From positions 1 through 18,787 of the forward strand of contig JAISTL010000201.1 in the NCBI GenBank assembly GCA_031272615.1: a stretch of 18,787 nucleotides of DNA. The letters run 5' to 3'. The notes under the pieces were generated by a model that saw only the letters and a program-made list of their open reading frames with translations, was not told the DNA's origin and ran no database searches. The number at the start of each line of letters is the position of its first letter. The first letter of the stretch is position 1. The DNA comes from Methylobacteriaceae bacterium. Lineage in GTDB: Bacteria; Pseudomonadota; Alphaproteobacteria; Rhizobiales; Beijerinckiaceae. Shown here in pieces: positions 1 to 7,874 of this stretch. Position numbers and translations under genes: made by a program.

Positions 1-44
1 GGGTTCGACGTGTTGAAACCGCCCCGAAAAGCCGGGCGGCGGGG

Positions 45-776
45 GTGCTCGCCGTTGTGTTCAAATGGCTGGTCCGGCTTGCGGCGCTGCCGTTCGTGGT
101 GCTGGGCGACACCGTCGTGCGCTATCCGCGCCAATCGGCGGTCGGCGCGCTGGTCGGCGCAACGGTTCTCACCATTGTGATCAACGCCTTGTGGTTGCAG
201 AGCGCGCCGCATCCGGCGCCGCTGTTCGCCGAGATTAAAGCGCGGCACGCGATTCCGCAGCCCCAACCCCAGCCCAAGGCCCAACCGCAGAAGCTGCAAA
301 CGGCGGACGCGGGGGAAGCCGTTGCCGCCGAAATCGCCGAGCGCATGAGCCGGCAGGACGCCGCCGACATACCGACGGAACAGGCTGCGGACACGACCGC
401 CGTCACCGCCGATGGTGAAGCGTCTGCCAGCGGGGCGGACGCCGCGGTTATCCCGGAGCGGGCGCCGATGCCCCCGGCGCGGGCCAAACCCCACCGGCCG
501 ACTTTGGCGTCGGTGATGGGCGGCGGCATGAGCGGGCTGACCCTCTCAGAGGACACGCGGGAAACCGCCGCGGACCGGCAGAAGGTCACGGAGGCGCAAA
601 CCGCCCTGCTGACGCTGGGATACGCGCAGGTCAAGGTGGACGGCATCTGGGGGCCGGCGACAAAGAGCGCCGTCGAGGCCTTCGAGCGGGATTACGGCCT
701 GCCGGTGACCGGAGACATCAACGAGCGCACCTTGCGTGAGCTCATGGCGGTGGCGCGGCCGGCGGGAACCCTGTAG
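45..776 (+). CDS. Membrane-anchored peptidoglycan-binding domain protein (5' end uncertain)
   Basis: The 243-residue reading has one membrane segment at about residues 31-51, then a stretch carrying HPAPLF, a PQ-rich linker (about 71-82), a long low-complexity Ala/Thr/Pro region, and a C-terminal PG_binding_1 domain from about 175 to 240 (ALLTLGYAQVKVDGIWGPAT, then the YGLPVTGDINERTL part). The layout fits a protein held in the inner membrane with its wall-binding domain in the periplasm. No catalytic domain is visible, so it probably senses or tethers peptidoglycan. The GTG at 45 lacks a convincing ribosome binding site, and the frame stays open to the left edge of the window. Related alphaproteobacterial proteins, as I remember them, have extra residues before the membrane segment, so the true start may lie outside. 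It converges with the ABC operon, 12 bp from that operon's last stop. Confidence 0.8.
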   Translation: MLAVVFKWLVRLAALPFVVLGDTVVRYPRQSAVGALVGATVLTIVINALWLQSAPHPAPLFAEIKARHAIPQPQPQPKAQPQKLQTADAGEAVAAEIAERMSRQDAADIPTEQAADTTAVTADGEASASGADAAVIPERAPMPPARAKPHRPTLASVMGGGMSGLTLSEDTRETAADRQKVTEAQTALLTLGYAQVKVDGIWGPATKSAVEAFERDYGLPVTGDINERTLRELMAVARPAGTL

Positions 777-788
777 CTCCCCTTGAGT

Positions 789-1841
789 TCACTCCGGATA
801 CCAGTGCGGATAGAGGAATTTCAATCCGCAGGTCTCGCCGGGACCCGGGCCGGGAGAGCGCGCCGTTTTCTGCACGCGGACCTCCTGGTCGCCGACGACA
901 ATGGCGTAGTCGACAATTTCACCGAGATAGGTGCGCCGTTTCACCAAGCCGCGGACATGGCCGTCATCGCCGAAATCGATTTCCGACGGACGCGACGCCA
1001 GCACGGCGGCGGAGCTTTGGCCGAACACATCGGCGGGCGCCGGAAGGTTTACCGCGTCGTCGCTGCCCGTCGGCTTGACGGCGTCGCCCGATTTCACCAC
1101 CTTGAGGAAGTTCGACAGGCCGATGAAGCTGAACACGAACTTGGAGGCGGGTTTGCGGTAGATGTTGAGGGGCGTGTCAATCTGCTCGACATGGCCGGCG
1201 CGCATCACCATGATACGGTCGGAGAGCGCCATCGCCTCGGACTGGTCATGGGTGACGTAGAGGATGGAGAAGCCGAATTTCCGCTGCAGGTCTTTGATTT
1301 CAAAGCGCATTTCCTCGCGCAGGTGCGGGTCGAGGGAGGACAGCGGTTCGTCCAGCAGCATGACGTCGGGATTGAGCGCCAGCGCCCGGGCCAGGGCGAC
1401 CCGCTGCTTGCCGCCGCCCGAGAGGTCCATGGGGCTGATATCGGCGTCATCCAACAGGTTGGTGTTGCGCAACGCCTCGGTGGTGCGGCTGCGGATTTCA
1501 TCGGCGGAGAGATTGCGCAGGCGCAGGGGGAAGGCGATGTTCTCAAAAACGCTCATGTGCGGCCACACGGCGAAGGCCTGGAACACCATGCCGAAATCCC
1601 GTTTCTCCGGCGGCAGATAGAAGTTCTCCTTGTGGGAGGAGAGCAGACGGTCGCCGACGCGGATTTCGCCTTCGTCAATATCCTCAAATCCGGCGACCAT
1701 GCGCAGCGTGGTGGTTTTGCCGCAGCCCGAGGGGCCGAGCATGGAGAAGCACTCGCCCTTCTCGATGTGCAGGGTCAGATTGTCGACCGCCGTCACATTG
1801 CCGAAGCGCCGGGTAATGCCGTTCAACTGGATGTAAGACAT
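789..1841 (-). CDS. ABC transporter ATP-binding protein, FbpC/PotA-like (second ATPase of operon)
   Basis: This 350-residue ATPase powers import of a small solute through the permease encoded just upstream. Walker A GPSGCGKT is at 36-43, the Q-loop glutamine at 88, the signature at 141-146, Walker B MLLDEP at 161-166 and the H-loop histidine at 198 (YVTHDQ). A C-terminal regulatory, TOBE-like region of about 110 residues follows (ASRPSEIDF, then TYLGEIVDYAI). The signature reads LSGGGKQ where the family usually has LSGGQQQ or LSGGQKQ. I chose ATG 1841 because AGGGAGA sits 6-7 bases before it. A GTG at 1857-1859, overlapping the permease stop, would add six residues but has no such site. It is the last gene of the operon. 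Domain order fits the iron(III), 2-aminoethylphosphonate and polyamine importer group; the substrate cannot be read from this protein. Confidence 0.93.
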   Translation of the reverse strand: MSYIQLNGITRRFGNVTAVDNLTLHIEKGECFSMLGPSGCGKTTTLRMVAGFEDIDEGEIRVGDRLLSSHKENFYLPPEKRDFGMVFQAFAVWPHMSVFENIAFPLRLRNLSADEIRSRTTEALRNTNLLDDADISPMDLSGGGKQRVALARALALNPDVMLLDEPLSSLDPHLREEMRFEIKDLQRKFGFSILYVTHDQSEAMALSDRIMVMRAGHVEQIDTPLNIYRKPASKFVFSFIGLSNFLKVVKSGDAVKPTGSDDAVNLPAPADVFGQSSAAVLASRPSEIDFGDDGHVRGLVKRRTYLGEIVDYAIVVGDQEVRVQKTARSPGPGPGETCGLKFLYPHWYPE

Positions 1842-1855
1842 GTCGCTTCTCCCTG

Positions 1856-3604
1856 TCACTTGGCCCGGACGCCGGTCAGCCGCTCGATAATCACCTGTCC
1901 GGAGATGATGATCAACAGCGCGATGCCGGCCAGCGCCGCCGATTCGACCGTTGCGCCGTCTTCGTTGAGCACATAGATTTCAACGCCGATGGTGCGGGTG
2001 TTGGTGCCGTAGAGCATGACGGACACCGTGAGTTCGCGCAACGCCGGCAGGAAGATGAGGAAGAACGCGGCAATCATGCCTGGTCGCACAAGGGGCAGCA
2101 CAACATCCCGCAAGGATTGCGCCATGCCGGCGCCGCAGGCCCGCGCCGCCTCGATGAGTGAATCGTGCACCTGTTCCAGCGCCGCCGAGTTGGCCCGCAA
2201 GGACAAGGCCATATAGCGGGCGATGTAGGCGACCAGGATGATCCACACGGTGTTGTACAGGTTGATTTGAATGCCGGTGAACGGGATGGTGTGCCCGCCG
2301 CCCCAGGCGAGAATCACGCCGAGCGCGATGACCGAGCCGGGAACGGAGAACGGCAGCATGCCGAGAAATTCCAGGATGCCCTTGCCGCGCACCTTCATCT
2401 TGACGATGACGTAGGAGATGATGACGCCGGCGAACATGGTGATCACCGCGGCCGACAGGCCCAGCGACACGCTGTTCCAGATGGCCCGCTGGGTCTGCGG
2501 GTTGACGAACAGGGCGCGATGGTAGTTGTCCCACGTCATGTTTTCCAGAACGAGGGGCAGGCCGTAGGTCTTGAGGCCGCCGACGAGGAAGATGGTGATG
2601 GTGGGCAGGGCGATGGTGAAGCCGATGTAGGCGATGGAGAACACGAACAGCGGAATGCGCAGGCCCCTGAGCTTGACCTCCACGGGGCGGAAACTCTTGC
2701 CGCCGATGATCTGATAGCGTCCGCGGGAGAGAATTTTGTTCTGCGTCCACATGATGATGGCGGCGGTGACCACCAGCACCGCGGCGAGCACCGTGCCGGT
2801 GCGGATAGCGGCGAAACTCCCGGCGCTCTGATGGATGTGCTGATAAATCAGGTAGGGGATGTTGATGATGCCGACCTGCACGCCGAGCACCGCCACGGTG
2901 CCGAAATGCGCCATGGAATAGAGCATGATCAGCAGCGCGCCGGAGAGGATGCTGGGCAGCACCAGGGGAATGGTGATTTTGCGGGTGATGGTGAACAGGC
3001 TGGCGCCGGAAATGCGGGCCGACTCCTCGAGGGTCGGGTCCATGCGCTCCAGGGCGCCGCTGACCTGGATGAAGACGAAGGGAAACAGATACATCGTCTC
3101 AACCATCATGATGCCGTGGAAGGAATAGATGTTGAACACCGGGCCGTCGGCGATGCCGATGACGTCATAGAGAGAGCGCAGCCAGTTGTTGATGTAGCCG
3201 ATGCGTTCGTTGAGCAGCATCTTCCACGCCAGCGCCCCGATGAAGGAGGGCAGCATGAACGGCACCAGGAACAGCATCTTCATGAAGCTCTTGTAGGGGA
3301 TGTCGGTGCGCGTCACCAGCCAGGCGAAAAACGTGCCGACGATGGTGCTCATGGTGGTGGTGCCGCAGGCGATGATGATGGAGTTGGTCAGCGCCTCGTA
3401 GGTTTCCGGCTCGGAAAGCACGTCGACGATGTCGGTGATGTTGAAGCCCTTGCCGGGTACCCACATGGCGTTGAAGAAAATCAGCGCGACGGGCACGACG
3501 ACCACAATCACCAGAATGGCAATGGAGATGACCAGTAGAACCTCTCCCGCTCCGAAGGAACGGGTTTTCCTCAGCGCCGGAGAATTGGAAACGGATGTGT
3601 TCAT
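1856..3604 (-). CDS. ABC transporter permease, fused two-domain (FbpB/ThiP-like)
   Basis: This 582-residue inner-membrane protein carries two copies of the binding-protein-dependent permease domain in one chain, so a single polypeptide can form the whole channel. About twelve hydrophobic segments are visible, six per half, with a polar joint near 285-315. Each half has an EAA-type loop that docks on an ATPase: about 193-213 (EESARISGAS, then ITIPLVLP) and about 483-503 (LIEAARACGAG, then VVLPLVRP). Length and layout match the FbpB/ThiP/AfuB group. The ATG at 3604 overlaps the stop of the preceding ATPase as ATGA, so translation is probably coupled. Its stop lies 14 bp from the start of the next ATPase. 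Confidence 0.93.
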   Translation of the reverse strand: MNTSVSNSPALRKTRSFGAGEVLLVISIAILVIVVVVPVALIFFNAMWVPGKGFNITDIVDVLSEPETYEALTNSIIIACGTTTMSTIVGTFFAWLVTRTDIPYKSFMKMLFLVPFMLPSFIGALAWKMLLNERIGYINNWLRSLYDVIGIADGPVFNIYSFHGIMMVETMYLFPFVFIQVSGALERMDPTLEESARISGASLFTITRKITIPLVLPSILSGALLIMLYSMAHFGTVAVLGVQVGIINIPYLIYQHIHQSAGSFAAIRTGTVLAAVLVVTAAIIMWTQNKILSRGRYQIIGGKSFRPVEVKLRGLRIPLFVFSIAYIGFTIALPTITIFLVGGLKTYGLPLVLENMTWDNYHRALFVNPQTQRAIWNSVSLGLSAAVITMFAGVIISYVIVKMKVRGKGILEFLGMLPFSVPGSVIALGVILAWGGGHTIPFTGIQINLYNTVWIILVAYIARYMALSLRANSAALEQVHDSLIEAARACGAGMAQSLRDVVLPLVRPGMIAAFFLIFLPALRELTVSVMLYGTNTRTIGVEIYVLNEDGATVESAALAGIALLIIISGQVIIERLTGVRAK

Positions 3605-4698
3605 GGCGTTGTCTCCCCGTTGGAAGCGGGACTATCGGCACCGGGTTTGAACCAGTGCACGGCATGGAAGGCGATGCGGCACGGCTGGTTTTCCTGCAGC
3701 AGCTTGCCGCCGTCAAAGGCTTGATGGGTATCCTGAATGACGCGCAGCGGCACGCCGTCCACTTCCACGAGGTAATCCATGGTGGCGCCGAGGAAGGAGG
3801 CGCGTTTGACAATGCCGCCGATTCCGGGCCCCTCCTTGGCGAGGTCGATCTCCGACGGGCGGCAGCCGAGCATCCACTCGCCGGGGGACGGCGGCGGAAT
3901 GCCGATATCGGCGTTCTGTTCGCCGACGCGGATGAGGTTGTCTTTGTAGGACACCCTGAGGAAGTTGCTGACGCCCATGAACCGGAAAATGAAATCGTCG
4001 GCGGGAGTCTCGAAAATGTCCTGCGGCGTGCCGATCTGGCGGATATTGCCGTGGTGGTCCATGATTGCCAGGCGGTCGGAAATGGCCAGGCCGATTTCCT
4101 GATCGTGGGTCACATAGAGAATGGTGATATCCAGCCGCTTTTGCAGCTCCTTGATTTCAAAGCGCATTTCTTCGCGCAGATTGGCATCCAGGTTGTTGAG
4201 CGGCTCATCGAGCAGCATCAGCGGCGGGCGGGCGACAAGGGCGCGGGCCAGGGCGACGCGCTGCTGCTGGCCGCCGGAAAGCTGGGACGGCAACCGCTGT
4301 TCGAGGTCAGTGAGGTTCACCTGGTTGACCGCCTCCATGACCCGCTCTTTCAGCTCCTTCGGCGGCACCTTGGCGAGTTTCAGCGGGTAGGCGATATTGT
4401 CGAACACCGTCATGTGCGGCCAGACCGCGTAATCCTGGAAGACGACGCCGAGGCCGCGGTCATTGGGCGGCAGGTCGGTGCCGGTGGTCGAGTCCGTCAC
4501 AACCTGGTCGCCGATGGCGATGGTGCCGGCATCCGGAGTTTCAAAACCGGCGATCAGCCTGAGCAGAACGGTTTTTCCACAGCCGGAGGGCCCCAGGAGG
4601 GTGAAGCATTCGCCGTGGTTGATGGTCAGCGACAGTCCGTCGAGGACCGTATGAGACCCGTAACTCTTGCGGATATCCTTCAGGGTAATGGTTGCCAT
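3601..4698 (-). CDS. ABC transporter ATP-binding protein, FbpC/PotA-like (first ATPase of operon)
   Basis: This is a 365-residue ATPase with a standard set of motifs: Walker A GPSGCGKT at 36-43, Q-loop glutamine at 88, signature LSGGQQQR at about 140-147, Walker B MLLDEP at 161-166 and H-loop histidine at 198. The C-terminal domain ([10 protein letters not shown], then [15 protein letters not shown]) resembles the regulatory part of the other ATPase in this operon, and the two are clearly paralogues. ATG 4698 is preceded by GAGG about 6 bases upstream. Upstream in-frame starts would add up to 25 residues with no family resemblance. Its stop overlaps the permease start as ATGA. It follows the binding-protein gene after a 208-bp gap that holds a strong hairpin. 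Confidence 0.93.
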   Translation of the reverse strand: MATITLKDIRKSYGSHTVLDGLSLTINHGECFTLLGPSGCGKTVLLRLIAGFETPDAGTIAIGDQVVTDSTTGTDLPPNDRGLGVVFQDYAVWPHMTVFDNIAYPLKLAKVPPKELKERVMEAVNQVNLTDLEQRLPSQLSGGQQQRVALARALVARPPLMLLDEPLNNLDANLREEMRFEIKELQKRLDITILYVTHDQEIGLAISDRLAIMDHHGNIRQIGTPQDIFETPADDFIFRFMGVSNFLRVSYKDNLIRVGEQNADIGIPPPSPGEWMLGCRPSEIDLAKEGPGIGGIVKRASFLGATMDYLVEVDGVPLRVIQDTHQAFDGGKLLQENQPCRIAFHAVHWFKPGADSPASNGETTP

Positions 4699-4835
4699 GG
4701 GTTCCTCAGTCATTTCAAAATGAAGGTCACGGGACGCAAGGCGACAGACCGGGCCTGTCGTCCGGAAGCTCACGCGAAGGAAGCGAACAACAATCTTCAG
4801 GATAACGGGCAGAAACCTGAACCGGTGCGCATATC

Positions 4836-4841
4836 ATTATA
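4836..4841 (-). promoter_or_regulatory. Possible internal -10 element (TATAAT) before first ATPase gene
   Basis: On the minus strand an exact TATAAT lies between the 4853-4878 hairpin and the ATPase start, about 140 bp before that start. No good -35 hexamer sits 16-18 bp upstream; that stretch is part of the hairpin arm. A weak internal promoter is possible, but a six-base match alone is poor evidence. Confidence 0.2.
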
Positions 4842-4852
4842 GTGTATGGTGC

Positions 4853-4878
4853 GCGGAGCGTCCCGGGGGACGCTCCGC
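4853..4878 (-). terminator. Strong hairpin after binding-protein gene (attenuator or mRNA-stabilising element)
   Basis: An 11-bp perfect stem pairs 4853-4863 with 4868-4878 around a CGGG (CCCG on the minus strand) loop, starting 28 bases after the binding-protein stop. No run of T follows on the minus strand, so it is not a classical intrinsic terminator. Hairpins placed between a binding-protein gene and its transporter genes are known to partly stop transcription or protect the upstream mRNA, giving excess binding protein. That role is inferred here from position. Confidence 0.6.
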
Positions 4879-4906
4879 CGGTCGGAGGCAGGGCGCGGCG
4901 CGATGA

Positions 4907-5896
4907 TTACTTGCCCATCATCAGGTCGCTGAACTTCTTGATGGTGGCTTCTTTTTCAGCCATCAGCGCGATATAGTCGATCTTGATGGCGCGGCCCGCG
5001 GCTTCTTCCGGGGTGGGAAGTGTTTCATGGGCTACGGGAACGCCCTTGCGAACCGGCAGCGTGCCTTCGGACGCGATGATCTTCTGGCCGGCCTCGGACA
5101 GCAGGAAGTCCACGAATTTCTTGGCGACGGCTTCGTTCGGGGTGCCCTTGAAGATGCACACCGGGCTGGGAATCACCAGCATTTCCGGCGGATAAACCAG
5201 GTTCAGGGTGGCGCCCTTCTTGATCTTGTCGATGGTGATATAGTCCACCGCGAGGCTGGCCACCAGCTCGCCGGAGGCGGTATCGTCGACAACCTGGCCG
5301 GAGCCCTTGCCCATCACGGCGCCGTTGGCCTTGAGGTCTTCAAAGTAAGGCCAGCCGAACTGCTTGACCATCAGGGCGATGCTCATGAAGGAGGTGCCGG
5401 AGAGGGCCGGGTTGGCAATGCCGTAGGCCTTCTTGTATTCGGGTTTCTTCAGGTCATCCCAGGTCTTGGGGGCTTCCTTGATGAAGCGCGTGTTGTAGGC
5501 GATGCCCAGAGTGCCGAGGCGGACGGCGGTGAAGCTGCCGTCATAGTCGTCAAAGGGGTTGATGACGTTGTCGAGTTCGGGGGTTTTGTACTGCAGCAGC
5601 AGGCCTTCGTTCTTCATGCTGTAGAAATCCGGAACCTCACTGGTCCACAGCACGTCAGTCTGAATCTTGCCCGATTGGCGCTCGGCGGCAATTTTCGCCA
5701 TCAGCTTGCCGGCCCCTGCGGACTGATAATCGAAGTTGACATCGGGATTCTGCTTCAGAAACTCGTCCCTCAGGGCTCCGATAAGGGATTCCTTCATGGA
5801 GGTGTAGACAACGAGATTGTCGGCGGCGAGCACGGGAAGGGCAAGCCCCGTAGTGAAAACAGCGGCGAGAACGGCGGATGACAAACGGTATTTCAT
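4907..5896 (-). CDS. Periplasmic solute-binding protein of ABC importer (iron(III)/2-aminoethylphosphonate type)
   Basis: This 329-residue protein begins with a Sec signal peptide (MKYRLSSAVL, a hydrophobic core, then cleavage after ALPVLA near residue 24). The mature part starts DNLVVYTSMKES and has the fold signature of type 2 periplasmic binding proteins of the AfuA/FbpA/PhnS group: the YTS start, DVLWTSE, GTLGIAYNTR, TWDDLKKPEY and a C-terminal FVDFLLSEAGQ segment. ATG 5896 has GAGGA 7 bases upstream; the reading continues 59 codons further but without a signal peptide at its start. I do not see the adjacent tyrosine pair that binds iron in FbpA and FutA; the matching area reads AVDYITID. 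The ligand may therefore be something other than ferric ion, for example an organophosphonate. It is the first gene of the operon. Confidence 0.9.
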   Translation of the reverse strand: MKYRLSSAVLAAVFTTGLALPVLAADNLVVYTSMKESLIGALRDEFLKQNPDVNFDYQSAGAGKLMAKIAAERQSGKIQTDVLWTSEVPDFYSMKNEGLLLQYKTPELDNVINPFDDYDGSFTAVRLGTLGIAYNTRFIKEAPKTWDDLKKPEYKKAYGIANPALSGTSFMSIALMVKQFGWPYFEDLKANGAVMGKGSGQVVDDTASGELVASLAVDYITIDKIKKGATLNLVYPPEMLVIPSPVCIFKGTPNEAVAKKFVDFLLSEAGQKIIASEGTLPVRKGVPVAHETLPTPEEAAGRAIKIDYIALMAEKEATIKKFSDLMMGK

Positions 5897-6306
5897 AGTG
5901 TTCCTCTTCTGGTTTGACGGTGGTCGGATTTGAAGTTTGTTTTGTTGTCCTTGTATATCAGCGCGATTCATAGCGGGTTGGCGCCGGAAACGCAAGAACA
6001 TAAGACACAGCAAAGGTTTTATACGCACATTTAGCGGGCGGCATCGCGCCGGAATGTGTGGCAGAAATATCACGAGGCAAGTTTAATATGGCTGCACACT
6101 CCCCGAGCCCGCTTCTTCACCACAATTAGTAATCAGTTGTTAACCAAATTACGGTTTTCTGGGGCGATGTTAAAGACTGGTCCGAACCATTGTTCTATAC
6201 ATGAAGGAGACTATTCCTTAACAGGCTGAACGGCCCGGATATCCGTAATGCAGCAATGCAGCTTCAGTTTCGGGATGCGGGGCGGTTATGATTCGGGAGA
6301 ATCATC
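5897..6306. other. Divergent intergenic region between ABC operon and small (+) gene
   Basis: These 410 bp hold no gene I can support. They are more AT-rich than the neighbours and must contain the promoter of the ABC operon (minus strand) and that of the 78-codon gene (plus strand). Visible items are a candidate minus-strand promoter at 5967-5995, a TTAACCAA motif near 6140 resembling a CtrA half-site, a CGGATATCCG palindrome at 6236-6245 and a short direct repeat of ATGCAGC near 6248-6262. I see no riboswitch pattern that I recognise. Confidence 0.6.
5967..5995 (-). promoter_or_regulatory. Candidate sigma-70 promoter of the ABC operon
   Basis: On the minus strand TTGCGT (5990-5995) and TATGAA (5967-5972) are separated by exactly 17 bases, about 70 bp before the binding-protein ATG. 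Each hexamer matches the consensus at four of six positions. Spacing and position are good and the hexamers are only fair. Confidence 0.3.
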
Positions 6307-6543
6307 ATGGATAAAGATCAGATACCTCCAGGGTATATGCCGGGCGGCGAAACGGGCATCATCATACCATTCCCGATGGATCGGGCCGGGCGCGGCGTCT
6401 CCCAACGGGTGAGACAAGACTCGGAAATGGGACAGATCATCGTTTTCCTCGGCGTTCATTATGAGCATGATGTCGACGACCCGACCAATCCGGTCTCCTT
6501 CGGTCGTCGCGGCGGTTCAAAAAAGGGCAGCAAAAAAGCGTAA
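6307..6543 (+). CDS. Small hypothetical protein, 78 aa, basic C-terminus
   Basis: I do not recognise this gene. ATG 6307 follows GGGAGA by about 6 bases, which is a good ribosome binding site and the main reason for calling it. The protein has no signal peptide or membrane helix. It starts MDKDQIPPGYMPGGETGIII, has a Val/Ile-rich centre (GQIIVFLGVHYEHDV) that could be a beta strand, and ends in a basic Gly/Ser/Lys tail (RRGGSKKGSKKA) that might contact nucleic acid or ribosome. It lies alone between the divergent ABC operon and the convergent end of the DUF1254 gene. An opposite-strand frame at 6286-6468 is less likely because it lacks such a site. Confidence 0.55.
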   Translation: MDKDQIPPGYMPGGETGIIIPFPMDRAGRGVSQRVRQDSEMGQIIVFLGVHYEHDVDDPTNPVSFGRRGGSKKGSKKA

Positions 6544-6603
6544 GGAATTCACCTGTGGCGGTATCGAGCCGGTTCACAGGCATCATCACATAAGGCATTA
6601 TGT

Positions 6604-6634
6604 CGCAGCCCCGCGGCGCAGCGGGTGTTCTGCG
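6604..6634. terminator. Possible two-step hairpin between convergent genes
   Basis: CGCAG (6604-6608) pairs with CTGCG (6630-6634), and inside it CCCGC (6610-6614) pairs with GCGGG (6621-6625). The structure lies in the 114-bp gap between the ends of the 78-codon gene and the DUF1254 gene, where a bidirectional terminator would be expected. It has no T-run on either side and the inner bulges weaken it. Confidence 0.25.
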
Positions 6635-6657
6635 GGTTCCGGGTAACGATTCGGGCT

Positions 6658-7227
6658 TCAGTCCGCCCCCTGTTTCAATGGTTTGCACGACAGTTTTTCC
6701 GCGGCTTCACGGGCAAGCCCTGCGGTCGATGCCAGCGGACTGAGGGTTCTGAGCACCGCGAACCCTGTATTTTCTTCCATTATGACATGCAGTTCCTGGA
6801 GCGTGTCCTCCCGTTCTCCCTGTTTCTTGAGAAAATCGGCGATTTGTGTTGCGGTGCCGACCACAATGTCCAGCGACTCACCCGTCGCAGCGCGGTCAGT
6901 GGCGGAGAGCAGCACCCGACCCTGCCGGTCATGGATGGACAGCGATTGAAACACGTTGCTTTTGGGAAACGACACGAGCATCGCGCTCTCCCGGGTGTTG
7001 AGCAGGCAGGCGGAGAGCGTTACATACGGGTCCTGCTGCCGCGGCCAGCTGTTGGCGCCGGTGTTGGGCAACACGACGGATTCGCCGTTCCTGGTCAGGG
7101 CCTGCAACCGTTGGTAGGCGGAGTTCTGCGGGGCGTGCGGCACGTAGAGGATAAAGATGATATGCACGAGACCGGCAATGACCAGCCCGATGAGGGTCGA
7201 GAGAATCACGCGTCCTGAAAAACTCAT
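6658..7227 (-). CDS. DUF1254 domain protein, single membrane anchor
   Basis: This 189-residue protein has an N-terminal membrane segment (about residues 8-29), after which the chain should face the periplasm. The segments ESAMLVSFPKSNVFQSLSIH, DRQGRVLLSATDRAA and SLDIVVGT are those I associate with the short alphaproteobacterial form of DUF1254, where they run from a cofactor-like beta sandwich to the C-terminus. The biochemical role is unknown. It overlaps the DUF1214 gene as ATGA (7224-7227), so the two products are probably made together and may form a complex. Being the last gene of an operon headed by a PBP1A, it may help in cell-envelope assembly; that is inference from position. Confidence 0.75.
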   Translation of the reverse strand: MSFSGRVILSTLIGLVIAGLVHIIFILYVPHAPQNSAYQRLQALTRNGESVVLPNTGANSWPRQQDPYVTLSACLLNTRESAMLVSFPKSNVFQSLSIHDRQGRVLLSATDRAATGESLDIVVGTATQIADFLKKQGEREDTLQELHVIMEENTGFAVLRTLSPLASTAGLAREAAEKLSCKPLKQGAD

Positions 7228-7847
7228 GATACGCAGGCCCTCCGGGTGATGGTCGGCAGGGATTTGACGTCAATGGACGAAGGGTTCAGCGACGCCGGCA
7301 GGTCATAGAGCCGCAGAACCACTTCGAACGGAGCGTAGCCCTTCAGTTGAACCCAGTTTCCGGGCAAGGGGAGTGCCGAGGCGTTGATGGTGAAATCGCC
7401 GTTTTCATCGCGCAGCAGCTCCGGAGAACTGAAACCGTGGCGCTGCTGCGGCGTCTCGATCAGGCGCCCGTTGTCGTCATAGATGGTAATGGTCCAAATC
7501 CTGGCGGGCGGGACGTTCGGGCCGATCTGATAGCGGCAGGAAGAGACGAGCGGCTTGCCGTCCCGGTCATACCGGGCCTTGAGTACCAGCCCTTCGCCCT
7601 TTCCGAGCAGGATGTCGCCGTTGGTGCTGATGGCGGCGAGGGCATAGGGGTCGACTGAGGGCACGCCGTGGTCCGGCCACAAAGTCCACTGGCCGCGGGT
7701 GATGGCGCCGACGGGGTAATCCTTCGCCAGAATCCATGACGCCGAACCCAGCCCGCCGCCCAGGCCCAAGACGACGGTGTAGATGAGCAGCAGCTTGTTG
7801 GAAAAGCTCTGCCAGACGGACAACCAGAATTGGGTTTTGACGTTCAT
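7224..7847 (-). CDS. DUF1214 domain protein, single membrane anchor
   Basis: This 207-residue protein has a short basic start, one membrane segment at about 17-40, and a periplasmic domain ending in the DUF1214 pattern: IWTITIYDDNGRLIETP, then GNWVQLKGYAPFEVVLRLYD, then a proline-leucine ending. In longer family members DUF1254 and DUF1214 occur in a single polypeptide, so finding them split into adjacent overlapping genes suggests a two-part complex. The start lies 27 bp after the PBP1A stop, in the same operon. Function is not established. Confidence 0.8.
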   Translation of the reverse strand: MNVKTQFWLSVWQSFSNKLLLIYTVVLGLGGGLGSASWILAKDYPVGAITRGQWTLWPDHGVPSVDPYALAAISTNGDILLGKGEGLVLKARYDRDGKPLVSSCRYQIGPNVPPARIWTITIYDDNGRLIETPQQRHGFSSPELLRDENGDFTINASALPLPGNWVQLKGYAPFEVVLRLYDLPASLNPSSIDVKSLPTITRRACVS

Positions 7848-7874
7848 GGCAACCCCGCGGGCGACGCTCCTGCG

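Noticed and set aside
6236..6262. CGGATATCCG palindrome and ATGCAGC direct repeat
   Set aside because: Short elements expected by chance in a 400-bp region, and not in a clear position relative to a promoter.
6286..6468. 60-codon frame (-) opposite the small hypothetical gene
   Set aside because: It lacks the good ribosome binding site of the plus-strand gene and lies in the divergent promoter area.
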